A stretch of DNA of 64,000 nt from Arthrobacter pascens (lineage in GTDB: Bacteria > Actinomycetota > Actinomycetes > Actinomycetales > Micrococcaceae): the NCBI RefSeq assembly GCF_017052465.1, contig NZ_JAFHKT010000139.1, positions 45,811 to 109,810 on the forward strand, read 5' to 3'. This document shows, one piece after another, positions 22,007 through 31,190 of the stretch. Position numbers and translations under genes: made by a program. Positions within the stretch are counted from its first letter, which is position 1. Every line of letters begins with the position of its first letter. Below the pieces are notes generated by a model. It did no database searches, was not told the origin of the DNA, and worked only from the letters and a program-made list of their open reading frames with translations.

Positions 22007-22036
22007 TTTAAGGCCTGGTTCCGGCCCCCGTATGAT
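22007..22036 (+). promoter_or_regulatory. Promoter of the amino acid ABC importer operon
   Basis: TTTAAG, an 18-bp spacer and TATGAT. The predicted start near 22043 gives a leader of about 70 nt containing AAGGAA ahead of the ATG. The rest of the 267-bp gap holds no gene I can support. Confidence 0.45.
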
Positions 22037-22110
22037 GGCGAAATAAAAGGACGTCACCCGGGCGTTGCCGGTACGAAGCCCCTACGCAGCCAGCAGAAGA
22101 AGGAACCGCC

Positions 22111-22929
22111 ATGAACCGCCTCCATACCCGCCGCAGTGCAATCGCCGCCTCTCTCGCCGGCCTGGCGCTGGCACTGTCCGCCTGCGGCGGCTCGCAGGCT
22201 CCGTCGGCAACCAGCGGCTCGGATACCTCGCTGAGCGATGTGAAGTCCAAGGGCGAGATCGTGATCGCTACGGAGGGCACGTACAAGCCGTTCAGCTTCC
22301 ACGCCGAAGGAGCGGGCGACCTCACCGGGTTCGACGTCGAAATCTCCAAGGCTGTGGCGGACAAGCTGGGCGTGAAGGCCAAGTTCGAGGAGACCCAGTT
22401 CGACGGGATCTTCGCCGGCCTTGACGCAAAGCGCTTCGACACCATCGCCAACCAGATCTCCGTCAATGCCGAACGCAAGGCAAAGTACGACTTCTCCACT
22501 CCGTACACGGTCTCCACCGGCGTCATCGTGACCAAGGCGGACAACAGCAGCATCACGAGCTTCGAGAGCCTCAAAGGCAAGACCACGGCCCAGTCGCTGA
22601 CGAGCAACTTCTACAAGATGGCCGTGGACGCCGGCGCAAACGTCCAGTCCGTTGAAGGCTGGGCGCAGGGCGTGACGCTGGTCCGCCAGGGCCGCGTGGA
22701 CGCGATCGTCAATGACAAGCTCACCTACCTGGATTACGCCAAGACCAATCCGGACTCTGGCCTGAAGATCGCCGCCGAAACCACGGAAAAGTCGGAAAGC
22801 GCGTTCGTCTTCCGGAAGGGTTCCACGGAACTCACCTCAGCCGTGGACAAAGCCCTGGCAGATCTCAGGGCGGACGGCACCCTGGCCAAAATCTCGGAGA
22901 AGTACTTCGGCGCGGACGTCACGAAGTAA
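22111..22929 (+). CDS. Polar amino acid ABC transporter substrate-binding lipoprotein
   Basis: 272 aa. The signal peptide ends in lipobox LSAC with Cys28 region ALALSACGGS. The mature part is a type 2 periplasmic-binding fold (PBP2): GEIVIATEGTYKPFSFHA at the start, DLTGFDVEISKAVADKLG, then FDGIFAGLDAKRFDTIANQI, as in glutamine/cystine/arginine-binding proteins. It is the first gene of a three-gene importer operon, with the permease start directly after its stop. The specific amino acid is not determinable, though the cystine-type (TcyA-like) subfamily fits by eye. Confidence 0.9.
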   Translation: MNRLHTRRSAIAASLAGLALALSACGGSQAPSATSGSDTSLSDVKSKGEIVIATEGTYKPFSFHAEGAGDLTGFDVEISKAVADKLGVKAKFEETQFDGIFAGLDAKRFDTIANQISVNAERKAKYDFSTPYTVSTGVIVTKADNSSITSFESLKGKTTAQSLTSNFYKMAVDAGANVQSVEGWAQGVTLVRQGRVDAIVNDKLTYLDYAKTNPDSGLKIAAETTEKSESAFVFRKGSTELTSAVDKALADLRADGTLAKISEKYFGADVTK

Positions 22930-23595
22930 ATGCCGTTCAACTGGGACCTCGTCTGGAGCTCCTTCGGCCCGATCATTGCCGGTGCTGTCACGGGCACGAT
23001 CCCGCTGACCCTGGCCTCGTTCGCGTTCGGCCTGGCCCTGGCGCTGCTGGTGGCGCTCATGCGGCTCAGCCGAAACGCCGTGATCTCCGGGGCGGCTCGG
23101 TTCTACGTGTCCGTGATCCGCGGAACGCCGCTGCTGGTACAGCTCTTCGTGATCTTCTACGGCCTGCCCAGCCTGGGCGTGAAACTGGATCCCTGGCCCA
23201 GCGCCATCATCGCGTTTTCGCTCAACGTCGGCGGCTATGCGGCGGAAGTGATCCGGGCGGCCATCCTCTCGGTCCCCAAGGGCCAGTGGGAGGCCGGACA
23301 CACCATCGGCATGTCGCGGGGACAGTCACTGCGCCGCCTCATCCTTCCGCAGGCGGCCAGGGTATCCGTGCCACCGCTGTCCAACACGTTCATCTCCCTG
23401 GTCAAGGACACCTCGTTGGCCTCCCTGATCCTGGTCACCGAACTCTTCCGGAACGCCCAGCAGATCGCTGCCTTCAGCCAGGAGTTCATGGTGCTGTACC
23501 TTGAAGCCGCGCTGGTCTACTGGGTCATCTGCCTCGCGCTGTCCTCGGGACAATCCGCCCTCGAAAAGAGATTGGACCGCTATGTCGCCCACTAG
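22930..23595 (+). CDS. Amino acid ABC transporter permease
   Basis: 221 aa HisM-type permease with five or so helices. It begins MPFNWDLVWSSFGPIIAGAV, with the ATG immediately after the TAA of the binding-protein gene. The EAA loop appears in EAGHTIGMSRGQSLRRLILP at about residues 118-137, the contact site for the ATPase. The ISLVKDTSLASLILVTEL segment is highly conserved in polar amino acid permeases. It forms a homodimeric channel with the binding protein and ATPase of the same operon. Confidence 0.93.
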   Translation: MPFNWDLVWSSFGPIIAGAVTGTIPLTLASFAFGLALALLVALMRLSRNAVISGAARFYVSVIRGTPLLVQLFVIFYGLPSLGVKLDPWPSAIIAFSLNVGGYAAEVIRAAILSVPKGQWEAGHTIGMSRGQSLRRLILPQAARVSVPPLSNTFISLVKDTSLASLILVTELFRNAQQIAAFSQEFMVLYLEAALVYWVICLALSSGQSALEKRLDRYVAH

Positions 23596-24418
23596 CCCGC
23601 CCTCCGGTGCTCCCTCAGGCGAGCCCGGCCGCGACGGCAGGCCCCAGCCAAAACCCGTGCTGTCGGTCCGCAACCTGGCCAAAGCCTTCGGCAGCAACGT
23701 GGTGCTCCGGGACATCGACCTGGACGTGCGCCGCGGGAACGTGGTAGCCCTCATCGGGCCTTCGGGCTCCGGCAAGACCACAGTGCTCCGTTCGCTGAAC
23801 GGACTGGAAACGCCCGACGCCGGCACCGTCACCTTCGCGGACACCGCCACCGGCAAGGACCTGGCGCTCGACTTTTCCGCCAAGGTGGCCAAGAAGGACA
23901 TCTCGGACCTGCGCGACCGCAGTGCCATGGTCTTCCAGCACTACAACCTCTTTCCGCACATGACGGTACTGCAGAACGTCATCGAAGGCCCGGTCCAGGT
24001 GCAGAAGCGCAAGCGCGCAGAAGCCGTCGCCGAGGCGGAGAAACTGCTGGCCCGGGTCGGCATGGCGGAAAAGCGCGACGCCTACCCGTTTGAGCTCTCC
24101 GGCGGGCAACAGCAGCGGGTGGGCATTGTGCGCGCCCTCGCCCTGAAGCCCCAGCTTCTGCTGTTCGACGAACCCACGTCAGCCCTGGACCCGGAACTCG
24201 TTGGCGATGTCCTGGGCGTCATCCAGGAACTGGCCGAAGAGGGCTGGACCATGGTGATCGTCACGCACGAGCTCGCCTTCGCCCGGCAAGTGGCCGACGA
24301 GGTCATCTTCATGGACGGCGGCGTTGTGGTAGAGCGCGGACCGGCGGCAGAGGTGCTGCGGGCGCCGCGCCAGGAACGCACCCGTCAGTTCGTCCGGCGG
24401 CTGCTTCACGAGTTCTAG
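23582..24418 (+). CDS. Amino acid ABC transporter ATP-binding protein
   Basis: 278 aa. The ATG at 23582 overlaps the permease gene by 14 bp and gives MSPTSPPSGAPSG. About 25 disordered residues precede the domain start VLSVRNLAKAFGSNVVL. Walker A is GPSGSGKTTVL, Q-loop VFQHYNLFPHMTVLQNV, signature LSGGQQQRVGI, Walker B LLLFDEPTSALDPE and H-loop VIVTHEL. It energises the importer encoded just upstream. An insertion after the Walker A (about residues 80-105, with TGKDLALDFSAKVAKKD) is typical of this TcyC/GlnQ subgroup in actinobacteria. Confidence 0.95.
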   Translation: MSPTSPPSGAPSGEPGRDGRPQPKPVLSVRNLAKAFGSNVVLRDIDLDVRRGNVVALIGPSGSGKTTVLRSLNGLETPDAGTVTFADTATGKDLALDFSAKVAKKDISDLRDRSAMVFQHYNLFPHMTVLQNVIEGPVQVQKRKRAEAVAEAEKLLARVGMAEKRDAYPFELSGGQQQRVGIVRALALKPQLLLFDEPTSALDPELVGDVLGVIQELAEEGWTMVIVTHELAFARQVADEVIFMDGGVVVERGPAAEVLRAPRQERTRQFVRRLLHEF

Positions 24419-24432
24419 CGGCACGTTTTTTC

Positions 24433-24461
24433 GGGGCGGCAGGCCGCCGGCCTGCCGCCCC
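24433..24461. terminator. Hairpin between convergent ABC ATPase and mannosidase genes
   Basis: A perfect 12-bp stem GGGGCGGCAGGC / GCCTGCCGCCCC with a 5-nt loop. The T-run lies on the wrong side for the plus-strand transcript, so this is a GC-only hairpin terminator at best. Confidence 0.55.
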
Positions 24462-24479
24462 TGCGAGCGTCCAAACCTC

Positions 24480-27400
24480 TCAGCGTTCGAACCTCAGGGT
24501 GACCAGCTGGAACGGTCGCAGCGTGAGGTCCGCCGAGTTCTTTCCCGCCACGACCCCCGGCGCCTCGACCTTCCGCTCCAGCAGATCCACGGTGTGGATG
24601 TTCCGGACTGGGAAGTTGGCCGTGAGCCGACCCTCGGACCGTTCGCCCAGCGACTCGTACAGTCGCACGATGACGTCCCCGGACCCGTCCTCCGCCAGCT
24701 TCACGGCTTCCACCACAAGCGCCGCGTTATCCACGGAAACCAGCGGCTCCACGGGATGCCCGCCCTGCACGGTCCGCGGCGCGAGGTTGGCGCGGTAGCC
24801 CTCCTCGACGGCGTCCGCGATGCCGGCGCCGGGCCGGATCCAAATATCCAGCACGTGGCGGCCGCGGTCTGCCTGCGGGTCGGGGAACTTCGCCGCCCGC
24901 AGCAGTGAGAGCCGGACGGTGGTGGTGGTTCCGCCGTCGTTCCTGATGCTCCGGGCGACGTCGTGCCCGTAGGTGGAGGCGTTGGCGATGGCCACGCCAT
25001 ACCCGGGTTCGGCCACATGGATCCAGCGGTGTGCGCAGATCTCGAACTTCGCAGCCTCCCAGGACGTGTTGACGTGGGTGGGCCGGAAAACGTGGCCGAA
25101 CTGGGTCTCGGCGGCCGAGCGGTCGGCCCGGAGATCGAGCGGGAACCCCAGCTTCAGCAGCTTCTCGCGCTCCTGCCAGTCGATGTCGGTGGAGATGCCG
25201 AGCGAACTGCCGCCGGGCGCCAGGGTGATGCGCTGGATAATCCGGGAGGCACCGAAGATCCGCCCAACCACGACGACGGCCTCACCGCCGTGCCGCTCCA
25301 ACGCCACCGACGCTGCGTCGGTCAGGGACGTGACGTTCCGCCGGTAGAACTGGTCGATGTCCCACGCGTCCCATTCGTTGGGGGTGTCGCGGTGCAGTTC
25401 GAGGTGGTTCCCGAAGTCGCCCGGGGCTATGGCTTCCCTGCCGCTGGCGTGGTCGCGCAGTGAGGTCAGCAGTCCGTTGGCGTCCAGCACCGCACGGATG
25501 ATGCCGTTATCCAGCACGAAGCCGCCGTCCTGCGCGGTAACCTCCACGGATTGGCCTGCCTGGAAGGGCCGGGCGGCAGCGAGCGCCGGGACACCTGCGC
25601 GTTCGCTGGGACCTGCGTTGAGCAGGAACTCCTCGCTGCCCTCCCCCAGCGCAGCGGCCGCGGCCTGGCTGATGAGCTGTTCGAGTCCCTTGGCCACGGC
25701 GGCGTAGTTCCGTTCGGCGTCCTGATGTACCCAGGCGATGGAGCTGCCGGGCAGGATGTCGTGGAACTGCTGCAGGAGCACCAGCCGCCATAGCCGTTTC
25801 AGCTCGGCTGCCGGGTAGGCGTAGGAGCCTCCGGTGCGGACCGCCGCTGTGGCGCACCACAGCTCGGCTTCACGGAGGAGGTGCTCGCTGCGCCGGTTTC
25901 CCTGCTTGGTGCGGGCCTGGCTGGTGTAGGTGCCGCGGTGGAGTTCGAGGTACATCTCCCCCAGCCACACGGGCAGGGCGGTGTACTCGGCCTGGGCCTG
26001 CTCGAAGAAGCTGCGTGCTGTCCCGATCCGGACCTTGGGCGAGCCTTCCAGGTCCGCGGTGCGGTGGGCGGCGGCAAGCATTTCCCGGGTGGGGCCGCCT
26101 CCGCCGTCGCCGTATCCGAAGGGGACCAGTGAGATGGTGCCGTGCCCGTGGTCCCGGTAGTTGCGTTCGGCATGGGCGAGTTCACGGGCAGTGAGCTCCG
26201 AGTTGTAGGTGTCCACGGGCGGGAAGTGGGTAAAGAGCCGTGTGCCGTCAATCCCTTCCCAGTTGAAGGTGTGGTGCGGCATCCGGTTGATCTGGTTCCA
26301 GGAAATCTTCTGCGTCAGGAACCACTGGCTGCCGGCGGACTTGACGATCTGCGGCAGCGCCGCGGAATAGCCGAACGAATCCGGAAGCCACGCCTCCTGG
26401 CATTCAATGCCAAACTCGTCCAGGAAGAAACTCTTGCCCTCCAGGAACTGCCGGGCCATGGCTTCCCCGCCGGGCATGTTGGTGTCCGATTCCACCCACA
26501 TTCCGCCCACGGGGACGAACTGCCCTGCCTTCACCTTCTCCCGGATCCGCCCGAACAGCTCGGGATAAAATTCCTTGATCCAGGCCAGCTGCTGCGCTGA
26601 GGAACAGGAGAACACGAAATCGGGATCATCGTCCATGAGCGCGACCACGTTCGAAAACGTCCGCGCGCATTTCCTCATGGTCTCCCGCACCGGCCACAGC
26701 CAGGCGGAATCAATGTGGGCGTGGCCGGTGGCGAGCAGCCGGTGGGCTGAGGCGTAGGCGGGCCGGGCAAGGACTTCAGCGAGCGCTTCCCTGCCTGCCG
26801 CCGCGGTGCCCGGGACGTCGTCCGGGTCCATGGCGTCCAGCATTCGCTCCAGAGCGCGGAGGATCTCGTGGCGGCGCGGCAGCTCCATCGGCAGCTCATG
26901 CATCAAGCCCCGGAGGGCCGCGATGTCTTGCTGCAGCTCCCAGACCGACCGGTTGAGTTCGGCGATGGCAATGCTGCCGAGCCGGTACTGCGGCTGGTCG
27001 CCGGCGGTCGCTTTGTCCCCGTACGGCGTGGCCGCGAAGGTCCAGCCCTGGGCCACATCGGGGTTGGCCGCAGCTTCGACGTAGAAGTCCACAGCCATCC
27101 CGCTGCCCAGCAGCTTGAGTGGGATGTACTGGTTGCGCGGCGAAATTGCCTTGATGACGCTGCCGTCCGGCCGCCACGCGGTGCCTTCACACTGGAAGCC
27201 GGGAATTTCGGTGGTGAACCCGATGTCCACCACCATCTCCACCTCGGTATCCGGCGCGGTCCCCCACGAGTCGGGAACCTCGCCCTGGAGGCGAAGCCAT
27301 TTGGTGCCCCAGGGCCGGCCCCAGGCGGCGCCGTGTTCCTGCGGCAGGAAATCCTGCCGCAGCGCCTCCGTGACGGGGACGGGCTCATCCGGGACGTCCC

Positions 27401-27506
27401 AGCTGCTCAGGGTCAGGGGTACGCTTCGCGAGTAGATCGCGGGGGTGATCCGCTCCCGCAGGAAGCGGTCGAGACGGACTTCCGTGATCCGGCGGTCGTC
27501 GTGCAC
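24480..27506 (-). CDS. Alpha-mannosidase (glycoside hydrolase family 38)
   Basis: 1008 aa, no signal peptide, so probably intracellular. The catalytic zinc site and first motif are GHAHIDSAWLWPVRETMRKC at about 257-276. The nucleophile Asp lies in LPDSFGYSAALPQI at about 373. A second zinc-ligand region is FTHFPPVDTYNSE. The GH38 C-terminal beta-domain follows from about 620 (FVLDNGIIRAVLDANGLLTS). It removes alpha-linked mannose from glycans or mannosylated compounds. The GTG start is preceded by AAAGAGGAA. A promoter is predicted about 130 bp upstream. It is a single gene without a visible transporter or regulator partner. Confidence 0.94.
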   Translation of the reverse strand: MHDDRRITEVRLDRFLRERITPAIYSRSVPLTLSSWDVPDEPVPVTEALRQDFLPQEHGAAWGRPWGTKWLRLQGEVPDSWGTAPDTEVEMVVDIGFTTEIPGFQCEGTAWRPDGSVIKAISPRNQYIPLKLLGSGMAVDFYVEAAANPDVAQGWTFAATPYGDKATAGDQPQYRLGSIAIAELNRSVWELQQDIAALRGLMHELPMELPRRHEILRALERMLDAMDPDDVPGTAAAGREALAEVLARPAYASAHRLLATGHAHIDSAWLWPVRETMRKCARTFSNVVALMDDDPDFVFSCSSAQQLAWIKEFYPELFGRIREKVKAGQFVPVGGMWVESDTNMPGGEAMARQFLEGKSFFLDEFGIECQEAWLPDSFGYSAALPQIVKSAGSQWFLTQKISWNQINRMPHHTFNWEGIDGTRLFTHFPPVDTYNSELTARELAHAERNYRDHGHGTISLVPFGYGDGGGGPTREMLAAAHRTADLEGSPKVRIGTARSFFEQAQAEYTALPVWLGEMYLELHRGTYTSQARTKQGNRRSEHLLREAELWCATAAVRTGGSYAYPAAELKRLWRLVLLQQFHDILPGSSIAWVHQDAERNYAAVAKGLEQLISQAAAAALGEGSEEFLLNAGPSERAGVPALAAARPFQAGQSVEVTAQDGGFVLDNGIIRAVLDANGLLTSLRDHASGREAIAPGDFGNHLELHRDTPNEWDAWDIDQFYRRNVTSLTDAASVALERHGGEAVVVVGRIFGASRIIQRITLAPGGSSLGISTDIDWQEREKLLKLGFPLDLRADRSAAETQFGHVFRPTHVNTSWEAAKFEICAHRWIHVAEPGYGVAIANASTYGHDVARSIRNDGGTTTTVRLSLLRAAKFPDPQADRGRHVLDIWIRPGAGIADAVEEGYRANLAPRTVQGGHPVEPLVSVDNAALVVEAVKLAEDGSGDVIVRLYESLGERSEGRLTANFPVRNIHTVDLLERKVEAPGVVAGKNSADLTLRPFQLVTLRFER

Positions 27507-27639
27507 TGTGTTCCTCTTTAATGCGTGAGGCTGGCGGCGCCGGTGCCGGCTGCTTCGCCGGCCTGGGCTTCATCCAGCTGATGTCCGGGCAGGTTCGCTG
27601 CCCTGAAAGAGCGGATCAACGTGTCCATTCGATGGATAA

Positions 27640-27668
27640 AATCTACTGCGTCGTGCCTGATTAGCCAA
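27640..27668 (-). promoter_or_regulatory. Possible promoter of the alpha-mannosidase gene
   Basis: TTGGCT, a 17-bp spacer and TAGATT on the minus strand. Confidence 0.35.
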
Positions 27669-27681
27669 GCGTCCGCGGCTG

Positions 27682-28554
27682 CTACCGGGGCAGGTCCGCC
27701 GGCAGCGAAATGCGGTGTCCACCGGTGTAGACGTTCAGGCTGCTCCCCCTGCTGAAGCCGGCCAGGGTGACCCCGCTGGACTCAGCAAGTTCGACGGCGA
27801 GGCTGGACGGGGCACTGACAGCAGCCAGCACCGGGATGCCCGCCAGTGCCGCCTTCTGCACCAGTTCAAAGGACGCACGGCCGGACACCTGAAGCACCGT
27901 GCCGGACAGCGGCAGGCGCTGCTCACGCAGCGCCCAGCCCACGACCTTGTCCACGGCGTTGTGACGCCCGACGTCCTCGCGCAGGCACAGCAGCCGGGCG
28001 GCGCCGTCGTCGTCGATGCTGAAGAGGCCGGCGGCGTGCACGCCGCCCGTGGCCTCGAAGACGGCCTGTGCCTCCCTGAGGAGGTCAGGCAGGGATGCGA
28101 GGGTGCCCACGGGAACCGTGAGGGTGTCATCAGCCGGGCTGAAGTGCGAGGACTTCCGGACAGCCTCGATCGAATCCGTACCGCAGATCCCGCAGGAACT
28201 AGATGTGTAGACGTGGCGTCCGGTGTCCGGGAGCACGACGTCGGGCCGCAGCTGGGCTTCCACGACGTTGAAGGTCTGGACGCCGTTTTCATCCTCGCCG
28301 GCGCAGAACCTCAGCGAGATGAGCTGGTCGGGGCTCCATATGACGCCCTCAGAGACCAGGAATCCTGCCACCAGGTCGAAGTCGTCCCCCGGAGTGCGCA
28401 TGGTCACGGAGTAGGAAAGACTCCCGAGCCGGATCTCCAGCGGCTCCTCCACGGCCAGCACGTCCTCACGGTGCCGCACAGGAAATTCGAGGGCGGATGG
28501 TGAGCCGTCCAGGACGTATCGGTGAATCTTGCGTCGTTGCGTCACGCGTCCCAT
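27682..28554 (-). CDS. fdhD: Formate dehydrogenase accessory sulfurtransferase FdhD
   Basis: 290 aa cytoplasmic protein that passes sulfur to the molybdenum cofactor so that formate dehydrogenase becomes active. The essential cysteine pair is in SSSCGICGTDSIEAV at about residues 118-132. The N-terminal part includes VEEPLEIRL and the conserved TMRTPGDDFDLVAGFLVSEG. The C-terminal LREDVGRHNAVDKVVGW with GRASFELVQKA matches the cofactor-binding region. It lies 86 bp downstream of moeA on the same strand. No formate dehydrogenase is encoded in the window. Confidence 0.96.
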   Translation of the reverse strand: MGRVTQRRKIHRYVLDGSPSALEFPVRHREDVLAVEEPLEIRLGSLSYSVTMRTPGDDFDLVAGFLVSEGVIWSPDQLISLRFCAGEDENGVQTFNVVEAQLRPDVVLPDTGRHVYTSSSCGICGTDSIEAVRKSSHFSPADDTLTVPVGTLASLPDLLREAQAVFEATGGVHAAGLFSIDDDGAARLLCLREDVGRHNAVDKVVGWALREQRLPLSGTVLQVSGRASFELVQKAALAGIPVLAAVSAPSSLAVELAESSGVTLAGFSRGSSLNVYTGGHRISLPADLPR

Positions 28555-28640
28555 CGGGTCACCCCTGGTGCCAGCCTGTTCATGACTCCATCATTGCAAG
28601 TGCCGTGCCAGTACACCAACGGCATCAGCGGCGGGCTCGC

Positions 28641-30107
28641 CTACTGATCCAGCAGCGCACTCCAGTCCACGGGGCCGCTGGCCGCGGCAGGCTTGCCGGC
28701 GGACCGGTTGCCCGCCCTGCGCGGCAACGACTTGGATTTCGATTCGCGGGTCTTGGGCTCGGGAATGGCCGGCCCCCATGGCAGCGCAAAGGCTGGAACG
28801 GCCTCTCCCAGCTGGACACCGTGCGGAGGCACCACCATCACGCCGTCGGCGGAGGCCAGTCCCCGCATCATCCCGGGCCCGGTGTGCTGGGAGGGCGAGG
28901 CCATGCCGTAGAGGAGCCGGAACGGCAGGAGGCGGGTCCGGCCGGGGTCGGGCTCGATCATGGTTCCGCACGGCACCTCCTGCACGGGAGGCATGGTGCC
29001 GTGTCCAAGGGCCGCGAGCAGCGGAGCGCCGACCGTGGACAGCGCCATCATCGCCGCGAGCGGATTGCCGGGCAGACCCAGTACGAAGCGCCCGTCCGGA
29101 AGTTCGGCAAGGACAGCCGGGTGGCCGGGGCGCATCGCCACGCCGTCGATCACGAGCCGTCCGCCGAGATCAGCCACGGCTCGCCTGAAGTGATCGGTAC
29201 CGGACACTCCGGTACCGCCGGTAGTGATCACGACGTCGGGAGGCAGGGCGGACGCTGACGCCTCCGCCATGGGATCGTCCGGTCCGGCTGCCGGACCTTC
29301 GTCCTCCAGCGCTTCCAGCCACTCGCCGTAGCTGTCCCCAATCCTGACCTGCCGGGTACAGATCCCGCCCAGCATCTCCACCACGGAAGCCAGCTGCGGG
29401 CCGAAGGTGTCGCGGACCTGTCCTGCTTCCGGGAGGCCGTGGTCGACGATCTCGGAGCCCGTGAGCAGCAGCGTTACCACCGGTTTGCCCACGACCTTCA
29501 CATGGTCGTGGCCACCCAGGGCGGCGAGTGCCAGGTGGGCGGGGTTTAGTGTGGTTCCGGCCTTGACCAGCACCTCACCGGCAACGGCTTCTTCGGCCGC
29601 TTTGCGGATGTGCTGGCCGTTCCGCGGTTCGCCGGGGCGGGCGCCACCGCCGAGCGCCAGTACCGGCAGGCCCTCATCGTCCTTGGAAATAACGCCGCTT
29701 TCACGGCGCAGCACGGCCTTGGCGCCGGGGGGAATGAGTCCGCCGGTCACGATCACGCTTGCCTGGTGCGGCGCGAGGCGTTGCCCGGGTTCAGCAAGGA
29801 TCCAGGGACCGGTGCCGTTCACGGCCCACCCGTCCATCGCGGAGGAAGCGTAGTGGGGCATGTCCTGCAGCGCGGTGATGTCTGCGGCCAGGGTCCGGCG
29901 GAGGGCTTCCCGCAGGGGAACCGAGCCGGCAGGGATCGGAGCGGCACAGTCAAAGGCGGCCTGCCGTGCTTCTTCCCAGGTGTGCGCCAAATGTCCGCTC
30001 GGCGCAGGCGCAGCGGGTGCTTCGTCCTCCGTCGAACTGGCGTCCTCGGCTGGGTTCATGGCCGGCTGGGCGGCCTCGGCGGCGGGATGTCCGGGGGCGG
30101 CGGTCAT
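28641..30107 (-). CDS. moeA: Molybdopterin molybdenumtransferase
   Basis: Inserts molybdate into adenylated molybdopterin. 488 aa, longer than the usual 400 because of an acidic Ala/Pro-rich N-terminal tail (about 45 residues), a loop insertion near 270, and a basic C-terminal tail (SKSKSLPRRAGNRSAGKP). The core is standard: PLREALRRTLAADITALQDM, the SAMDGWAV loop, VVITTGGTGVSGTDHFRRAV at about 295-314 and the FVLGLPGNPLAAMMAL motif. It overlaps the DUF6457 gene by 4 bp (ATGA), part of a Mo-cofactor operon. It is cytoplasmic. Confidence 0.94.
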   Translation of the reverse strand: MTAAPGHPAAEAAQPAMNPAEDASSTEDEAPAAPAPSGHLAHTWEEARQAAFDCAAPIPAGSVPLREALRRTLAADITALQDMPHYASSAMDGWAVNGTGPWILAEPGQRLAPHQASVIVTGGLIPPGAKAVLRRESGVISKDDEGLPVLALGGGARPGEPRNGQHIRKAAEEAVAGEVLVKAGTTLNPAHLALAALGGHDHVKVVGKPVVTLLLTGSEIVDHGLPEAGQVRDTFGPQLASVVEMLGGICTRQVRIGDSYGEWLEALEDEGPAAGPDDPMAEASASALPPDVVITTGGTGVSGTDHFRRAVADLGGRLVIDGVAMRPGHPAVLAELPDGRFVLGLPGNPLAAMMALSTVGAPLLAALGHGTMPPVQEVPCGTMIEPDPGRTRLLPFRLLYGMASPSQHTGPGMMRGLASADGVMVVPPHGVQLGEAVPAFALPWGPAIPEPKTRESKSKSLPRRAGNRSAGKPAAASGPVDWSALLDQ

Positions 30108-30454
30108 TCCCCCGGTGTCCCGCTGGGAGCCGGAACGCCGGTGGAACTGCCTGCAACCGGCGGGACGGAGTCTTCCCCTGCCTCATCTGCCGAGTACGCC
30201 TTGGAAACGGACCGGGCGACATCCATGGCGGCCTTCATCGACGTGGCGTCCGGCGCCTGGCCCGAACCTGACGCAAGCCCTGCGGCAAAGCCAGCGATAA
30301 ACGTGGTCAGCGGCGCGGCGGGCCGTACCACCGAGTGCGCGGCCACCCCCGCAAGGGACAACACCTCATTGACGTCCACCTGCACGTCTTCGAGCTCAAA
30401 GGCCCGTAGCAGTAGGCGGCACCACTCCTCAAGCGTTTCGTCCTGGCTTTTCAT
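30104..30454 (-). CDS. DUF6457 family protein in the Mo-cofactor operon
   Basis: 116 aa from the ATG at 30454, which has GGAGG 5 nt upstream and is preferred over the TTG six codons earlier. The helical core DETLEEWCRLLLRAFELEDV, VDVNEVLSLAGVAAHSVVRP, APLTTFIAGFAAGLASG is characteristic of DUF6457. The C-terminal third is Pro/Ser/Gly-rich and disordered. These proteins are found almost only beside mobA/moeA in actinobacteria. A role in molybdopterin nucleotidyl transfer is inferred from context, since no enzyme motif is visible. Confidence 0.8.
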   Translation of the reverse strand: MKSQDETLEEWCRLLLRAFELEDVQVDVNEVLSLAGVAAHSVVRPAAPLTTFIAGFAAGLASGSGQAPDATSMKAAMDVARSVSKAYSADEAGEDSVPPVAGSSTGVPAPSGTPGE

Positions 30455-30487
30455 GCCTGCCTCCAAACTCAACTGCGGCTGCGACGT

Positions 30488-31168
30488 TCAGCCCGGATGA
30501 TTGCTGGCGTCCACTCCCAATATGGCGGCATCATCCCAGGTATCCACATCATCTGTGGAGCCGGCGGGGACAGTGACAGCCTGTAAGTCAAGACTAGCAA
30601 GCAGAGCGAAAACTGACCCATGGTTCAAAGCGTTCCGGGCCGCCGCATCCGCCACAGCGCGTTGCAGTGCAGCAGTGCGGTAAAAGGCTGCCAAGGGCTG
30701 GCGCCGCCCGTCACCGGAAACAGCCATGGCGCCGTCCTTGCCCGCGCCGTCCCTGCCCTTGCCGCCCTGGAGTGCTTCCAGAAGGGCTCTCACGGCCTCG
30801 GCCGCGCGGGGCATGTCACACGCCAGAACAAGAACATAGGCATCGGCGTCAGCGCCAGGCTGCTCAGCGGGAACGCCGGGATGGGCCGCGGGCGGGCTGC
30901 CGGGTGCCCGGTCCGGGGATCCCAGCCGCGCCAGGCCTGCTGCTATCGCCGCCGCTGGCCCGGCGAACGGCGGATCCTCGCGGCAGCTCAACACGCCAGG
31001 GGGAAGGTCCCGGAATTCAGGCCCCACGACGACGAGACGGCGGGCACCGCGGGCGGCCGTGACCGACCGGTGAAGCAGGGTCTCGCCGTCATAGGTCAGT
31101 TCGGCCTTGGGCGAACCGCCGAGCCGCGAAGAACGGCCGCCGGCCAGGATTATTGCGTCAAAGTACAC
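30488..31168 (-). CDS. mobA: Molybdenum cofactor guanylyltransferase-like NTP transferase
   Basis: 226 aa. The GTG start gives MYFDAIILAGGRSSRLGG, whose LAGGRSSRLGG is the nucleotide-binding signature of the MobA family. PKAELTYDGETLLHRSV follows, and LVLACDMPRAAEAVRALLEA holds the metal-binding Asp. It attaches GMP (or a related nucleotide) to molybdopterin. No Shine-Dalgarno is seen. TACGCT sits 6 nt before the start codon, suggesting an internal leaderless promoter inside the operon. An internal low-complexity insertion (PGSPPAAHPGVPAEQPGADA) is not typical of the family. Confidence 0.88.
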   Translation of the reverse strand: MYFDAIILAGGRSSRLGGSPKAELTYDGETLLHRSVTAARGARRLVVVGPEFRDLPPGVLSCREDPPFAGPAAAIAAGLARLGSPDRAPGSPPAAHPGVPAEQPGADADAYVLVLACDMPRAAEAVRALLEALQGGKGRDGAGKDGAMAVSGDGRRQPLAAFYRTAALQRAVADAAARNALNHGSVFALLASLDLQAVTVPAGSTDDVDTWDDAAILGVDASNHPG

Positions 31169-31174
31169 ATACCA

Positions 31175-31180
31175 AGCGTA
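31175..31180 (-). promoter_or_regulatory. -10 box (TACGCT) of a leaderless promoter for mobA
   Basis: A TANNNT hexamer ends 6 nt before the GTG. It lies in the 22-bp gap to the HNH gene. Confidence 0.45.
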
Positions 31181-31190
31181 GTGCCAGGCG

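Noticed and set aside
24433..24461. Canonical rho-independent terminator after the amino acid transporter operon
   Set aside because: The stem is strong but the T-run precedes it on the plus strand and gives A residues on the minus strand, so it is listed only as a hairpin.
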